IMG/VR virus record: IMGVR_UViG_3300025151_000192
Coordinates: 1-30,062 of that record
DNA: 30,062 nt
Origin: a virus
Strand: one strand, 5' to 3'
The stretch's first letter is position 1. The number at the start of each line of letters is the position of its first letter. The notes beneath the pieces are model-generated. The model saw nothing but the letters and a program-made list of their open reading frames with translations, did no database searches and was not told where the DNA came from. The position numbers were made by a program, and so were the translations under genes. Positions 1-7,895 of this stretch are shown one piece after another.

Positions 1-99
1 TTAGTTTCAGCTTGTTCCTCGCTGTCAAAAATATATTTACCTACTTTTATCATAGTGTTGTAATTTCTATTGCTTCTGCATTTGTTAATACTCTATCGT
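1..99. repeat. Terminal direct repeat, left copy (circular closure)
   Basis: These 99 bases are identical to 29964-30062. They hold the first 17 codons (1-53) of the gene complete at 29684-30016 and the last codons of the fibre gene. Joining the copies gives a circle of 29,963 bp with an intact ATGA gene overlap at the junction. An overlap of 99 is also a common assembly k-mer size, so this is more likely circular closure of an assembled contig than a physical terminal repeat of the virion DNA. Confidence 0.95.
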
Positions 100-1816
100 A
101 AACTCTTGTATCGTATACCTTTCCTTCAAAGTTAAAATTCCCACTAACATTTGCAAAATTAAAAGTATCTAAACCTGTCGGCATATCGCCACTTGTATCT
201 GTAACTCTTAAAACTCCATTTATATAAAAATTAAATTTATTTTCTTCAAAAGTAACTAATATTTTATTTCTTGTATCAAAGTTTATAGTTTCAGAATTAA
301 ATACGACAATACTATTATTGGCTTCAACAATATATCTAACTTGCGTATTATTGTTTTGAAATTGTAAAGCAATTCTATTGTCATTTGTTCCATCGTGAAT
401 ATAAATCTCTCTTTGTGCAGTTGAATTTTTAAAAGGTATTAAATCTATAAACCAACTACCCTCTGTTATATCAAACAAATCACTATCCCCACCATTTAAA
501 CACTCATCTTTTAATCTTGTTACTGTACTCGCTTCTGTTTTAATATAGCTTGAGGCATAATCGCCTTGCTCTACTTGTGCGCCAAATATGTAAATACCCT
601 CTGTTCCTGTACCTGCATAACCAAGAGTGCCATCTTTACATAATGTAACTCTAATAATTGCACTTGTTGAAGTAGGTGTTCCTGTTACACTTAATCTTAT
701 CCAACCATTACCAAAGTCCTCATAAGCAAATTTGCCAATAGTAGTACCTATATCGCTAAGGGTTGAAATATCAAATCTAACTCTTGCCCAATTTGTATAG
801 GGTGAGCCATTCTGGGCACATAAAAGTTCTACTTGGCTTAATTCTGACTGTTTTAAAAATATTGAAAATGTAGCGTCACTTGAAGTAGATAAACTATATG
901 CAATGTCTTGTATATATTTAGCCGCTGAGGTTGTAGTATCAACTAACTTATCAGCACTCAATTCGCCATTAGGACTTATAATACTATTTGCCTCAATAGT
1001 TGAATTTGATTTACTCCAAGCCGCATTATCAAACTGTTCTGAATATACTTGTAAATTTCTACGTTGTGGCTCTAAAAGTAAACTTGGACAATTGCTATTT
1101 AACCAATCTAATCTTGGTACATCTGTAAAAGTTTCTACTGTTTTAGTTTCTGTTGTGCCCTCTGTTTTTATGTAATCAGATAAAGCACCCTCACTAACCA
1201 TAGCACCCCAAATATAATATTGTTCGCCATTGTAATTTTGCAACCCAAAACCATAATTTTGAACACTTGTTGAGGTTGGTATGTGTTCAGCGCTACATCT
1301 AAACCACCCATTTGATAAACTTTCAATAATTGGGTTTGACATTGTTCCTGTGGGTGCGCTTACTGTTCCTGTACTTAAATTAAAAGTGGCTGTACCTGAA
1401 CCCCCTGCAAATTTATTAATTACAAACGTTGTTACATTTATTGGCTTTACAAATATTGAAATAGTATATCTTTTCCCACTTGTAAAAGATATTCCATCAT
1501 AAACATAAGAAGTTCCTGTGCCATCGCCTGTTAATTTATCTGCTGTGTTTGTACCGTTTGGTGCAAGTTCTTGGTCTGCGGTTATTGTTGTTCTTGATTT
1601 TGACCAAACAGAATTATCAAACTCCTCACTTCTTGGTTGTAGGTTAGTAATACTGCCTACTGTTTTAGCTTCCTCTATTAAACCATCTTTGCGTACTCTT
1701 GCACCTATTGACTGTCTTTCAAATTCAAAATCGCCTGTAGCATCATTCGGCAAAATAGAATATACTTTGCCGCTTTTATATCCGCTTGGTATTAATGCTA
1801 ATTTAGGGTTGCTCAT
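50..1816 (-). CDS. Tail fibre / receptor-binding protein with duplicated carbohydrate-binding-like modules and a LamG-like C-terminus
   Basis: A 588-residue virion protein, probably on the distal tail and contacting the host surface. Residues 1-50 form an attachment-like head (SGYKSGKVYS, FERQSIGARVRKDGLIEEA). Two related modules follow at about 58-220 and 253-430. Both begin NLQ..SE.FDN..WSKS, carry APNG or SPNG plus ADKL, and end in IWGAMVSEG or IFGAQVEQG followed by YIKTE. Residues 445-588 look like a concanavalin A/LamG jelly roll (NFYINGVLRV, VYDTRVYDRVLTNAEA). The start codon overlaps the upstream stop as TAATG, and its TGA overlaps the next start as ATGA across the circle junction. The fibre role is inferred from domain type and position; no enzymatic motif was seen. 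Confidence 0.75.
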   Translation of the reverse strand: MSNPKLALIPSGYKSGKVYSILPNDATGDFEFERQSIGARVRKDGLIEEAKTVGSITNLQPRSEEFDNSVWSKSRTTITADQELAPNGTNTADKLTGDGTGTSYVYDGISFTSGKRYTISIFVKPINVTTFVINKFAGGSGTATFNLSTGTVSAPTGTMSNPIIESLSNGWFRCSAEHIPTSTSVQNYGFGLQNYNGEQYYIWGAMVSEGALSDYIKTEGTTETKTVETFTDVPRLDWLNSNCPSLLLEPQRRNLQVYSEQFDNAAWSKSNSTIEANSIISPNGELSADKLVDTTTSAAKYIQDIAYSLSTSSDATFSIFLKQSELSQVELLCAQNGSPYTNWARVRFDISTLSDIGTTIGKFAYEDFGNGWIRLSVTGTPTSTSAIIRVTLCKDGTLGYAGTGTEGIYIFGAQVEQGDYASSYIKTEASTVTRLKDECLNGGDSDLFDITEGSWFIDLIPFKNSTAQREIYIHDGTNDNRIALQFQNNNTQVRYIVEANNSIVVFNSETINFDTRNKILVTFEENKFNFYINGVLRVTDTSGDMPTGLDTFNFANVSGNFNFEGKVYDTRVYDRVLTNAEAIEITTL

Positions 1817-2280
1817 TATCTTTCTGTTAAAATTACTGTACTATCCACATAACGCCATATACCGTTTGACTGCCATCTGATAAATATTTTATCATCTCTA
1901 CTTATTTCTACATCGTGCGCAAAATCAAATGTTAAGCGCATATTTTCGCTTGGTGTATAAGTTAATGTTTTTGTGGCTATTTGTGTTACTTCATCGTTTT
2001 TGTATATCTGTATTGTTGCGCTTGTTCCTGTTGGTGTTCCGTATGTTACACCTCTACTTGTATATTTATTGGCGGTCATTGTAACGCTTGTCACATAACA
2101 ATCAAAAGGAACAGGAATACTTCCATAAGAGTATGGGAATTCAGTAGATGCGCCACCTTGATACAAAGTATAGTTACTTGTACCACCTAAGTAGTGTCTA
2201 CGATTGAACGCCAATCGTTCAGAGGTAATACCTCTTGTGATAGCGTTTCTTGATTTTTTTTGTATTATACTATTTAGCAT
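1816..2280 (-). CDS. Probable virion / tail-associated beta-sandwich protein
   Basis: A 154-residue protein directly upstream of the fibre gene, coupled to it by a 1-base TAATG overlap. The first 30 residues are basic (KKSRNAITRG, RRHYLGG). The rest is rich in alternating beta-type sequence with Thr, Ser and Tyr (YTLYQGG, SYGSIPVPFDCYVTSVTM, IFIRWQSNG), suggesting a beta-sandwich of the kind used in fibre adaptors or capsid decoration. No catalytic motif is visible. I do not recognise the family; the virion assignment rests on composition and its place between connector and fibre genes. Confidence 0.55.
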   Translation of the reverse strand: MLNSIIQKKSRNAITRGITSERLAFNRRHYLGGTSNYTLYQGGASTEFPYSYGSIPVPFDCYVTSVTMTANKYTSRGVTYGTPTGTSATIQIYKNDEVTQIATKTLTYTPSENMRLTFDFAHDVEISRDDKIFIRWQSNGIWRYVDSTVILTER

Positions 2281-2404
2281 CTATATAGGTTTTATAGCAA
2301 ATCGCTACAGCTTGTTCTTTTTTATATTCCTTGCTTATATTTGCCACACATCTCGTCATAAAATCGCTTTGCTTCTCGTTGGGTTTTGGTTTCGGTATTG
2401 GCAT
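2270..2404 (-). CDS. Small phage protein with MPIPKPK N-terminus
   Basis: A 44-residue ORF missed by a 60-codon cutoff. It begins MPIPKPKPNEKQSDF and continues with RCV..I...Y...QAVAICYK. An MPxPxPxExxxxFxxxC...QxxAIC pattern recurs in phage structural proteins, often near portal or protease genes, and seems to be kept as a free peptide here. Its stop lies inside the next gene's start region (11-base overlap with 1816-2280). It overlaps the 44-residue ORF at 2322-2456 for 83 bases in another frame on the same strand. The function is unknown. Confidence 0.6.
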   Translation of the reverse strand: MPIPKPKPNEKQSDFMTRCVANISKEYKKEQAVAICYKTYIDAK

Positions 2405-2456
2405 TTATATAATTTTTTAGCTTGTTTAAATTTAGCTTTTTTACTTTATATTTCAT
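2322..2456 (-). CDS. Small basic hypothetical protein overlapping the next gene
   Basis: A 44-residue ORF whose ATG overlaps the TAA of the connector gene as TAATG, the coupling used repeatedly in this genome. It is lysine-rich (MKYKVKKLNLNKLKNYINA) and then predicted helical (QREAKRFYDEMCGKY). More than half of it overlaps the MPIPKPK ORF in a different frame. The strict start/stop coupling supports translation. It could instead be a leader whose translation feeds ribosomes to the overlapping gene. Confidence 0.45.
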   Translation of the reverse strand: MKYKVKKLNLNKLKNYINANTETKTQREAKRFYDEMCGKYKQGI

Positions 2457-2956
2457 TAGAGTACCCAGCCATTAAAAGTTGTATCCGTATCAGGAGTAAT
2501 ATCTTCGTTTGTATTGCTGCGGTATTCTGGGAATAAGTTATGGTTAAAACTTAAATAATCAACCATACGTGTTGAATAGTAATTTGCGTATTCCCTTGCT
2601 TTTGCAACCAAATAATCAACTTCGTTTTTATCTACGTTTTGTGCCGTTTCGCTGCTGTGCTTAAATACACCGCCATTCTTAATTTGATAGGCCGCGAATG
2701 GTATATAATTCATTTGAGCAAACCAAATCAACGTAGGTTGTACGTACGTGTTTACAAGTGTTAAATAATCACCTGTTAAAGTGTCAGCAATAATATCAGC
2801 ACTTATTTTGTTGTATAAGTCTGAACCTAAAAGGTTTTGTATATCTATCTGCTGTGCTATCTTGATGAACTGAATAAACTTGTCCGTATCTACATTCCCG
2901 TCAATGATAGAATTTTTAACAAGGTCAGTTCGTGATATAAAAAGTGCTGTTGCCAT
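2456..2956 (-). CDS. Head-tail connector-like protein (DUF6712-like)
   Basis: A 166-residue, mostly alpha-helical protein immediately downstream of the portal. The N-terminus (LFISRTDLVKNSIIDGNVD) and the central IKIAQQIDIQNLLGSDLYNKI and PTLIWFAQMNYIPFAAYQI helices resemble the Bacteroidota-phage family DUF6712, thought to correspond to HK97 gp6-type connectors that extend the portal ring. The C-terminal YYSTRMVDYLSFNHNLFPEY and Thr/Asp-rich tail fit that family from memory. It follows the portal stop after 2 bases, consistent with head completion. Family placement is by pattern only. Confidence 0.6.
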   Translation of the reverse strand: MATALFISRTDLVKNSIIDGNVDTDKFIQFIKIAQQIDIQNLLGSDLYNKISADIIADTLTGDYLTLVNTYVQPTLIWFAQMNYIPFAAYQIKNGGVFKHSSETAQNVDKNEVDYLVAKAREYANYYSTRMVDYLSFNHNLFPEYRSNTNEDITPDTDTTFNGWVL

Positions 2957-2958
2957 AT

Positions 2959-4797
2959 TTAATTCTTAAATCCTTTTTTGTTCCAATATTCTGCTGTGTA
3001 TCCTTTTTGTGGCATATCGTTTGGGGCGACTGGCACTTGCTGTTCGTTTGCCTCTGGCTTAAAGCCCCTTTTTCTTGCCTCTGTGGTCGTTATTAAATCG
3101 CCTAACCCCTTTGCACCTTTTTTACGTACATAGGTCTTACGCAGCCATTTATGATGACAACGAGGACCGCCTTTCCATAGCCAGATGCTGTATTTTTTTG
3201 CACCGCCCTTTCCAAACCCTGGATTAACTTCTTTTTCGCTCATTGCAAGTATATCTTCCTTGCGGTAAACTTTTTTAGCGCTTACCATTTTAGAACAAAA
3301 CTGCCTTGAGTTTGTTTTGCTTACCGCTGGGCTGTACATATATCTAACAAGGAATTCGTTTCCTTCCTCTGCTGTTTGCTTACTTGTGCCATCTTGGTCA
3401 CTTTTTTGGTAAGGTTTAGCGCTGCCAGTACTAACAAACTGCCACATTTTAGCCAGTAAGCTTTTTGGCTTTGGTGTATTAAGTTCTTCAATAACCGAAT
3501 CAAGTTCAGCTTCGTAATCGTAGTTTACTTCTTGCTCGTCAATTACTTCAAAATCTTTTAACAGTTCTTCCTCATCTTGCCCCAGCTTTATTAATTCTTC
3601 AGCTATTTCGCTACCTAACTCGTCAGGCAAATCTTGAGCTGAACAGCATTCCTTTGCAAGTTTTACACCAGTTTCTTCCTCACGTGTTTCTTGGTCTACT
3701 ACGTTTTCAAGGTCAGTGAATTCAAGCGGCTGCAAGGTTTTAAAATACAGCTTTAAACTTATGTTATTATATGCAAGTATTTGGTCAAAGGCGTCTATTA
3801 AAAGCGTTTGGAACGGTCTTATAACGGTATTGTCCATTAATATACTTGCGGTCTTTAATTCGTCTGCATTGTTCCCTAAACCGCTGCTGTCTTTAATACC
3901 TAAAAGCATAGGCGAAACAACCCTGTGGGCTACCATTATTTTTTTACCGCTTTCATCACTCAAGAACTGGTATTGGTTATGAGCGTCGCTTAATTGTATT
4001 GGCTCAATGGTTGCTGCGCTTTCTGGGTTGTCATTAAAGGCGAGTATAAATTTGCCAGCATTACTACTCCCGCTGAATTTTTGGTAAATTCTATTTTCTA
4101 ACATTTGGCGTTCCTCTGCATTTGGTGTTCCGTTGTTAAAATTGATTAACATTGACGGAGCCAAACCATTTAGGATATTGTTCAAATGATAGTTACTAAT
4201 TTCCTCCTCGAGCTCGGCATATTGTAGACCACCTTGATAGTCTGGCGAACTATAATATTTGTAGCCAGCTCGGTAAGGTTTTACGTATAAAATTTCAATC
4301 GGCTCGTTGCTGTATCCAAAAGCTGGTATGCGTGTGCATTGGTCAGCGTTTTTAACTTTTTCCCAGTTGTCAGAATAATAGTAAGCTTCAATTTCGCCCT
4401 TGTCGTTACATTTTTCAGCACGTAGGTTTTCAACTGGTATGTGTTCAACCCTTGCAATAGTTTTGCGGTCTTTACTGTAAATAACCTGTATTGTACATTG
4501 ACCCATCAGTTTTAGGTCATAACACAATTTACGAACACAATCCTTGTGGAATAGCGTCATCATTTTAGCGTATGCCTCGGGCTTTTTGCTGCTGTTAAGT
4601 GCATCTAAGCCCTTACCGTAAATCATTTCGCTAATTCCATTTATAATAGCGTTATTTGTTGGGCTACCATTATAGCGGTCAATAAGGTACTGAAAATAAT
4701 TATTGTCTGTACCGTATGCAACCCATTCCTTGTTAGATTTTTCTACAATTTCAGGGCTGGTGTAAGTGCTCAAATTTACTACTCTTAAATCGTTCAT
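2959..4797 (-). CDS. Portal protein with an extra C-terminal domain
   Basis: A 612-residue portal forming the dodecameric DNA channel at one capsid vertex. The N-terminal half has typical portal features: AIINGISEMIYGKGLDAL near residues 50-65, the VRKLCYDLKLMGQCTIQVIY region, a long helical section with NGTPNAEERQMLENRI, and the VSPMLLGIKDSSGLGNNADE loop. Residues from about 482 onward form a second module: SRQFCSKMVSAKKVYRKEDI, then NPGFGKGGAKKYSIWLWKGG, CHHKWLRKTY and a GYTAEYWNKKGF end. Usual portals are 400-500 residues, so this tail looks like a fused minor-head domain. The start overlaps the upstream gene as ATGA. It is unusual in lying after the capsid and tail-tube genes, about 13 kb from TerL. 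Confidence 0.85.
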   Translation of the reverse strand: MNDLRVVNLSTYTSPEIVEKSNKEWVAYGTDNNYFQYLIDRYNGSPTNNAIINGISEMIYGKGLDALNSSKKPEAYAKMMTLFHKDCVRKLCYDLKLMGQCTIQVIYSKDRKTIARVEHIPVENLRAEKCNDKGEIEAYYYSDNWEKVKNADQCTRIPAFGYSNEPIEILYVKPYRAGYKYYSSPDYQGGLQYAELEEEISNYHLNNILNGLAPSMLINFNNGTPNAEERQMLENRIYQKFSGSSNAGKFILAFNDNPESAATIEPIQLSDAHNQYQFLSDESGKKIMVAHRVVSPMLLGIKDSSGLGNNADELKTASILMDNTVIRPFQTLLIDAFDQILAYNNISLKLYFKTLQPLEFTDLENVVDQETREEETGVKLAKECCSAQDLPDELGSEIAEELIKLGQDEEELLKDFEVIDEQEVNYDYEAELDSVIEELNTPKPKSLLAKMWQFVSTGSAKPYQKSDQDGTSKQTAEEGNEFLVRYMYSPAVSKTNSRQFCSKMVSAKKVYRKEDILAMSEKEVNPGFGKGGAKKYSIWLWKGGPRCHHKWLRKTYVRKKGAKGLGDLITTTEARKRGFKPEANEQQVPVAPNDMPQKGYTAEYWNKKGFKN

Positions 4798-5144
4798 ATT
4801 ATTATATAATCATTATCGTAACTATCTTCCTGAACGTATTCGCCATCATTAACAGAATAATAGTCGTTATTTGTCTGGTTAATTGTTTGGTCGGTACAAA
4901 ATACCCTATCTTTATAAATAACCGCACCAGAGTCCTTAATTTCAAGCGTATAGAAGTCGCCCTCTGTAAGTGTACCAAACACAGCATCAAAGGTCATATA
5001 ATCCCTTACGGTGCTGGCTGTTGGTGTTACTGTTACATTTGCACCTGTGCTTTCACTTGTTAAGCTTACTGTAATACTACCGTCTATGTAGTGGCGCGGT
5101 ATTACTTTAAAAGACTTATTGCCGTTTGTACCTATTAACTTCAT
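4794..5144 (-). CDS. Hypothetical virion-associated protein upstream of the portal
   Basis: A 116-residue protein of mainly beta character (SFKVIPRHYIDGSITVSLTS, GDFYTLEIKDSGAVIYKDRV) with an acidic, tyrosine-rich C-terminal tail (YVQEDSYDNDYIII). It looks like an immunoglobulin-like or beta-sandwich domain plus a disordered end. Its stop overlaps the portal start as ATGA, so translation is coupled to the portal. It follows the terminator after the tail-tube gene and has the TTTATATATTAATAT-type leader next to its ATG. I do not recognise the family; a structural or head-completion role is inferred from position. Confidence 0.5.
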   Translation of the reverse strand: MKLIGTNGNKSFKVIPRHYIDGSITVSLTSESTGANVTVTPTASTVRDYMTFDAVFGTLTEGDFYTLEIKDSGAVIYKDRVFCTDQTINQTNNDYYSVNDGEYVQEDSYDNDYIII

Positions 5145-5191
5145 ATATTAATATATAAACAAAAGTATTTTATTTTGTACGGTAATGGCAT

Positions 5192-5222
5192 AAAAAAAGG
5201 GCTGCATATTGCAACCCCTTTA
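5192..5222 (-). terminator. Rho-independent terminator after the tail-tube gene
   Basis: Read on the minus strand, GGGGTTGC and GCAGCCCT form a stem of about 8 bp (one G-U pair) around an AATAT loop, followed by seven T (plus strand A-run 5192-5198). It lies 20 bases after the tail-tube stop and upstream of the 4794-5144 gene, so it should limit transcription into the portal region. Confidence 0.85.
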
Positions 5223-5241
5223 ATTTAAAACCCTTTATTTG

Positions 5242-5763
5242 TTATGGTGTTGGGTCAATTGGTGATGAACTGTCATCAGTTGGTAATGTAGCCACAAAGA
5301 ATGGAGGTGCTGTTTCCTGTGCTGTAAGCGTGAGGGTGAATCCTGAAAGGTCACCCATTGCTGCACCTGTTACAACTGTTCCGCCTGTAACCTCTGCTCC
5401 GTGATCTTTACCAATTAAAAAACCGTTTCCGTTGTAATCTTCTACAACAATTTGCGGTCTACCATTAGCAAGTAATTTAATTTGCTCCTGTGTTGCAACG
5501 TCTAAAAATGTAAAGGTACAATTTAGCGTCGCTTCGTAAAATGTAGTTCCGTTTTCACGTGAACTGTTAATAGCTGTTTCTAAGCTACTGTTTCCTTTTA
5601 CCTCGTATTTATACCAGCTTACTGAATCGTCAAGGGTAATTGTACCCGAGCTATCTGTAAGGTCTGCGGTTGTAGTAGTGTAAGGACCAAAGAAAATATT
5701 TTTAATCCCACCTACTGCCGATTTACAAGGTAAACTTCTTCCGTTTGATACTGCGCAAGCCAT
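5242..5763 (-). CDS. Major tail tube protein
   Basis: A 173-residue candidate for the repeating subunit of the tail tube. The N-terminus (MACAVSNGRSLPCKSAVGG, then IKNIFFG) and the sequence SWYKYEVKGNSSLETAINSS fit a family I associate with Bacteroidota siphophage tubes. The SGFTLTLTAQETAPPFFV strand near the end matches the C-terminus of a tube beta-sandwich. A Pro/Ser/Asp tail (SSPIDPTP) follows. It sits directly after the major capsid gene and is bracketed by strong terminators at both ends, so it probably has its own controlled mRNA level, as expected for a protein needed in high copy. The tube assignment is from pattern and position. Confidence 0.7.
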   Translation of the reverse strand: MACAVSNGRSLPCKSAVGGIKNIFFGPYTTTTADLTDSSGTITLDDSVSWYKYEVKGNSSLETAINSSRENGTTFYEATLNCTFTFLDVATQEQIKLLANGRPQIVVEDYNGNGFLIGKDHGAEVTGGTVVTGAAMGDLSGFTLTLTAQETAPPFFVATLPTDDSSSPIDPTP

Positions 5764-5781
5764 ATGTTTATTTTTTTAATT

Positions 5782-5816
5782 AAAAAAGGGTAAGGGTTTA
5801 ATCCCTCACCCCCTTT
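5782..5816 (-). terminator. Strong Rho-independent terminator after the major capsid gene
   Basis: On the minus strand GGGTGAGGG pairs with CCCTTACCC (9 bp with one G-U) around an ATTAAA loop, extended by flanking A/T pairs and followed by six T (plus strand 5782-5787). It lies between capsid and tail-tube genes on the same strand, so it works as an intra-operon attenuator or 3'-end stabiliser for the capsid mRNA. Confidence 0.9.
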
Positions 5817-5839
5817 TGTTTGTTAGTTATTTATTTTAA

Positions 5840-6775
5840 TTATGCAAGTGTGTAAAGTGCCACATCGCTACCGATTCCGTACTGAACCCCAGCAGTTGCT
5901 CTCATTACTACACGTACATTCTGGCTTCCGTCAAGGTCACCCATATCAATAACCTTAACTTCGTTCAAGTCTGACAAGAGGCCAGTTCCGAAGAATAGGT
6001 TTGATTTTTGAGCTGCTACCATATGGTCAGCTGGCATACCTGGAGCGCGGAAGATTTTAATTCCGTCATACAACAAGTTGCTTAAAGCTTGGTTGTTACC
6101 TTTGTTGTCGTAACCGTTTGCCCCAACGCCTTGAGCTGCATACCCTCCAAGGTGTCTTAAGTATAATTGGTAAACGTTGTTAGGAACGTAGATATGCAAG
6201 TCATCTTGATATAAAACGCTGTTTGGAATAGCATCAACAAGTTTCCCTATTTCTCCAGCGACGTTCGCAGCTGTAAAAGAAGTTTCTGTTGTTACTGCAT
6301 CGTTTACATCGCCGTCAGCTGCCATTAATACTGTAAGCCCATCAAACTCGCCAGCATTGGCATTCACACCGCCCCAAATGTTAGTTTCAATTTTTTGAGC
6401 GACCTTTGCTGAAACGTGTCCAATTAAGAAATCTGCAAATGAAGGAGGAAGTTGGTCAAAAGAGCTGTAACCCATTTGGATCGCTTCCCAATCGCTGCGG
6501 AAGTCCTTTTTACAAAGCTGCAAGTTTACTTGGAATTCTTCTGGTTGTAGAATTCTTTCTGTTAAAGTGATTGTAGAAGTTGGGTCAAAGTCACAAGTTG
6601 CGTCTTTTAAAATTGCATCAGTAGATACTTTTTTAATTACTTCCTTGAACTTTACGTTTGGTTTAATTTCTACACCACCGTTGTTTAGTGTTTCTCCGCT
6701 CAATAAAGCTGCTGAAATGTATTTTCCAGCAAATTCACCTGCGTAAGTAGTTGTGATTGAAGTTGTAGTTGCCAT
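5840..6775 (-). CDS. Major capsid protein (HK97-fold)
   Basis: A 311-residue protein with the layout of a short HK97-type capsid subunit. The N-terminal arm is Thr-rich (TTTSITTTYAGEFAGKYISA). An E-loop-like segment VEIKPNVKFKEVIKKVSTDA follows, with CDFDPTSTITLTERILQPEE and the long spine-helix region FADFLIGHVSAKVAQKIETN with IWGGVN. Residues DDLHIYVPNNVYQLYLRHLG and the QNVRVVMRATAGVQYGIGSD end match the P- and A-domains. It lies directly after the acidic scaffold-like gene and before a strong terminator. No large cleavable delta domain is seen, consistent with a separate scaffold protein. Confidence 0.85.
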   Translation of the reverse strand: MATTTSITTTYAGEFAGKYISAALLSGETLNNGGVEIKPNVKFKEVIKKVSTDAILKDATCDFDPTSTITLTERILQPEEFQVNLQLCKKDFRSDWEAIQMGYSSFDQLPPSFADFLIGHVSAKVAQKIETNIWGGVNANAGEFDGLTVLMAADGDVNDAVTTETSFTAANVAGEIGKLVDAIPNSVLYQDDLHIYVPNNVYQLYLRHLGGYAAQGVGANGYDNKGNNQALSNLLYDGIKIFRAPGMPADHMVAAQKSNLFFGTGLLSDLNEVKVIDMGDLDGSQNVRVVMRATAGVQYGIGSDVALYTLA

Positions 6776-6779
6776 TTAT

Positions 6780-7409
6780 TTATTGATTTATTTTGTTAAA
6801 TACTCTATCTAAAATGTTTTGCGGTCTGTTATTTGCAAAACGGTTAAGGTTTACTGCATTTGTGCTTTCAGGGTTTGCCTGAATTGGCTCTGCAGCTGGT
6901 TGGTTAAGTTCCTCTTGAACTTCTGCTGGCACTTCGTTTAATTCAACTTTTTCGTGCTTTGCAAGTTCTTCGGTTAAAAGGTTGCCTAAATCTTCTGCGC
7001 TCATTTGTTCTTTTGGCTCAAGCATTTGTTTAATTTTTTCTACCATTTGCTTAACCTCAGCGAGCTCCTCTTTTGTAGCGTAACCCATTTCTTCTTTTTC
7101 TTCTTCAAGTTCCACATCTTCCGATGCTTCAACTTCTTCGGCTGGTGCTTCTTCTTCGGCAGCAGCTTCTTTAATTTCAGAAATAAGCCCCTCTTCTTCA
7201 ATGACTAAAATACGGCCATCTTCCAGCTCGTATTCACCAACAGGAACAGCCACTTTTTCGTCATCGGTAACTATAAAAATTTCGTTACCGCTTTCAAACG
7301 CTTCTGCTTCAAGAACAGTTCCGTTTTCTAACTTTTGTTGTTCTAACTTAACTTCCTCGCTAAGATTTAGAACTTCCTTGATTTTACTGATCATATCATT
7401 CGTGTTCAT
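6780..7409 (-). CDS. Capsid scaffolding-like protein
   Basis: A 209-residue, very acidic protein four bases upstream of the capsid gene. Residues 1-80 contain a compact beta-rich part (NEIFIVTDDEKVAVPVGEYE). Residues about 80-110 are almost all Glu/Ala (AAAEEEAPAEEVEASEDVEL). A coiled coil follows (TKEELAEVKQMVEKIKQML), and the C-terminus is basic and Asn-rich (NRFANNRPQNILDRVF), the usual capsid-docking end of scaffolds. A helical, charged protein encoded just before the capsid is expected to template procapsid assembly and be removed by the upstream protease. Its ATG is preceded by the recurrent TTATATATTAATATG leader. Confidence 0.7.
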   Translation of the reverse strand: MNTNDMISKIKEVLNLSEEVKLEQQKLENGTVLEAEAFESGNEIFIVTDDEKVAVPVGEYELEDGRILVIEEEGLISEIKEAAAEEEAPAEEVEASEDVELEEEKEEMGYATKEELAEVKQMVEKIKQMLEPKEQMSAEDLGNLLTEELAKHEKVELNEVPAEVQEELNQPAAEPIQANPESTNAVNLNRFANNRPQNILDRVFNKINQ

Positions 7410-7445
7410 ATTAATATATAAGTGTTAAAAATTAATTTTGCATTT

Positions 7446-7895
7446 TTAAGCTTTTTTCTGTATAATAAACCACTCGCTACCGTCACTCCAAACATATATA
7501 CCCTCATATTCTTTATTTATTTCATAGTAGTTAGTAGAGCCATCTAACGTATCGCTGCCACTTGGTGTTAAATAAACCCTTGTATTTGTGTTAAACCCAC
7601 CGTTTGAAATAAACCTTATTGCTCTGTTTGTGCTATTGGCTGCACTTGGTAAATTAAGAGTCATATTTCCAGCAGCACCGCTCCACGTTAATTTAACCAA
7701 TTTTATATCTGCATATTGGCTGTCTGATAGGTTTATGGTTTGCCCACTTGATACGGTTATATGCGTAGGTAACAAGTAATTTACAATATCATTAACAGTA
7801 CCTTTTTTGGTTGTGCCACTTTGTACAAAAACTAAATTTTCAGTTCCATCAAGTGCGGTTGTACTGTTAAGCTCTGTTATTTTTTTATCTGCCAT
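7446..7895 (-). CDS. Probable virion decoration / fibre-like protein
   Basis: A 149-residue protein starting MADKKITELNSTTALDGTEN and LVFVQSGTTKKGTVNDI, an N-terminal pattern shared by many phage fibre and head-decoration proteins that assemble through a short repeat. The remainder is beta-rich with Ser/Asn/Thr (HITVSSGQTINLSDSQYAD, AIRFISNGGFNTNTRVYLT) and ends with aromatic GIYVWSDGSEWFIIQKKA. It sits between the protease-region small genes and the scaffold. The start overlaps the previous stop by one base. Surface decoration of the head is the best guess; a tail-fibre tip is possible. Confidence 0.55.
   Translation of the reverse strand: MADKKITELNSTTALDGTENLVFVQSGTTKKGTVNDIVNYLLPTHITVSSGQTINLSDSQYADIKLVKLTWSGAAGNMTLNLPSAANSTNRAIRFISNGGFNTNTRVYLTPSGSDTLDGSTNYYEINKEYEGIYVWSDGSEWFIIQKKA

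Noticed and set aside
3321-3503. A minus-strand 60-codon frame inside the portal gene (also 4802-4990 and 22931-23152)
   Set aside because: These lie inside longer recognised genes in another frame, with no start coupling and no protein-like pattern. The real short genes here sit at gene junctions.
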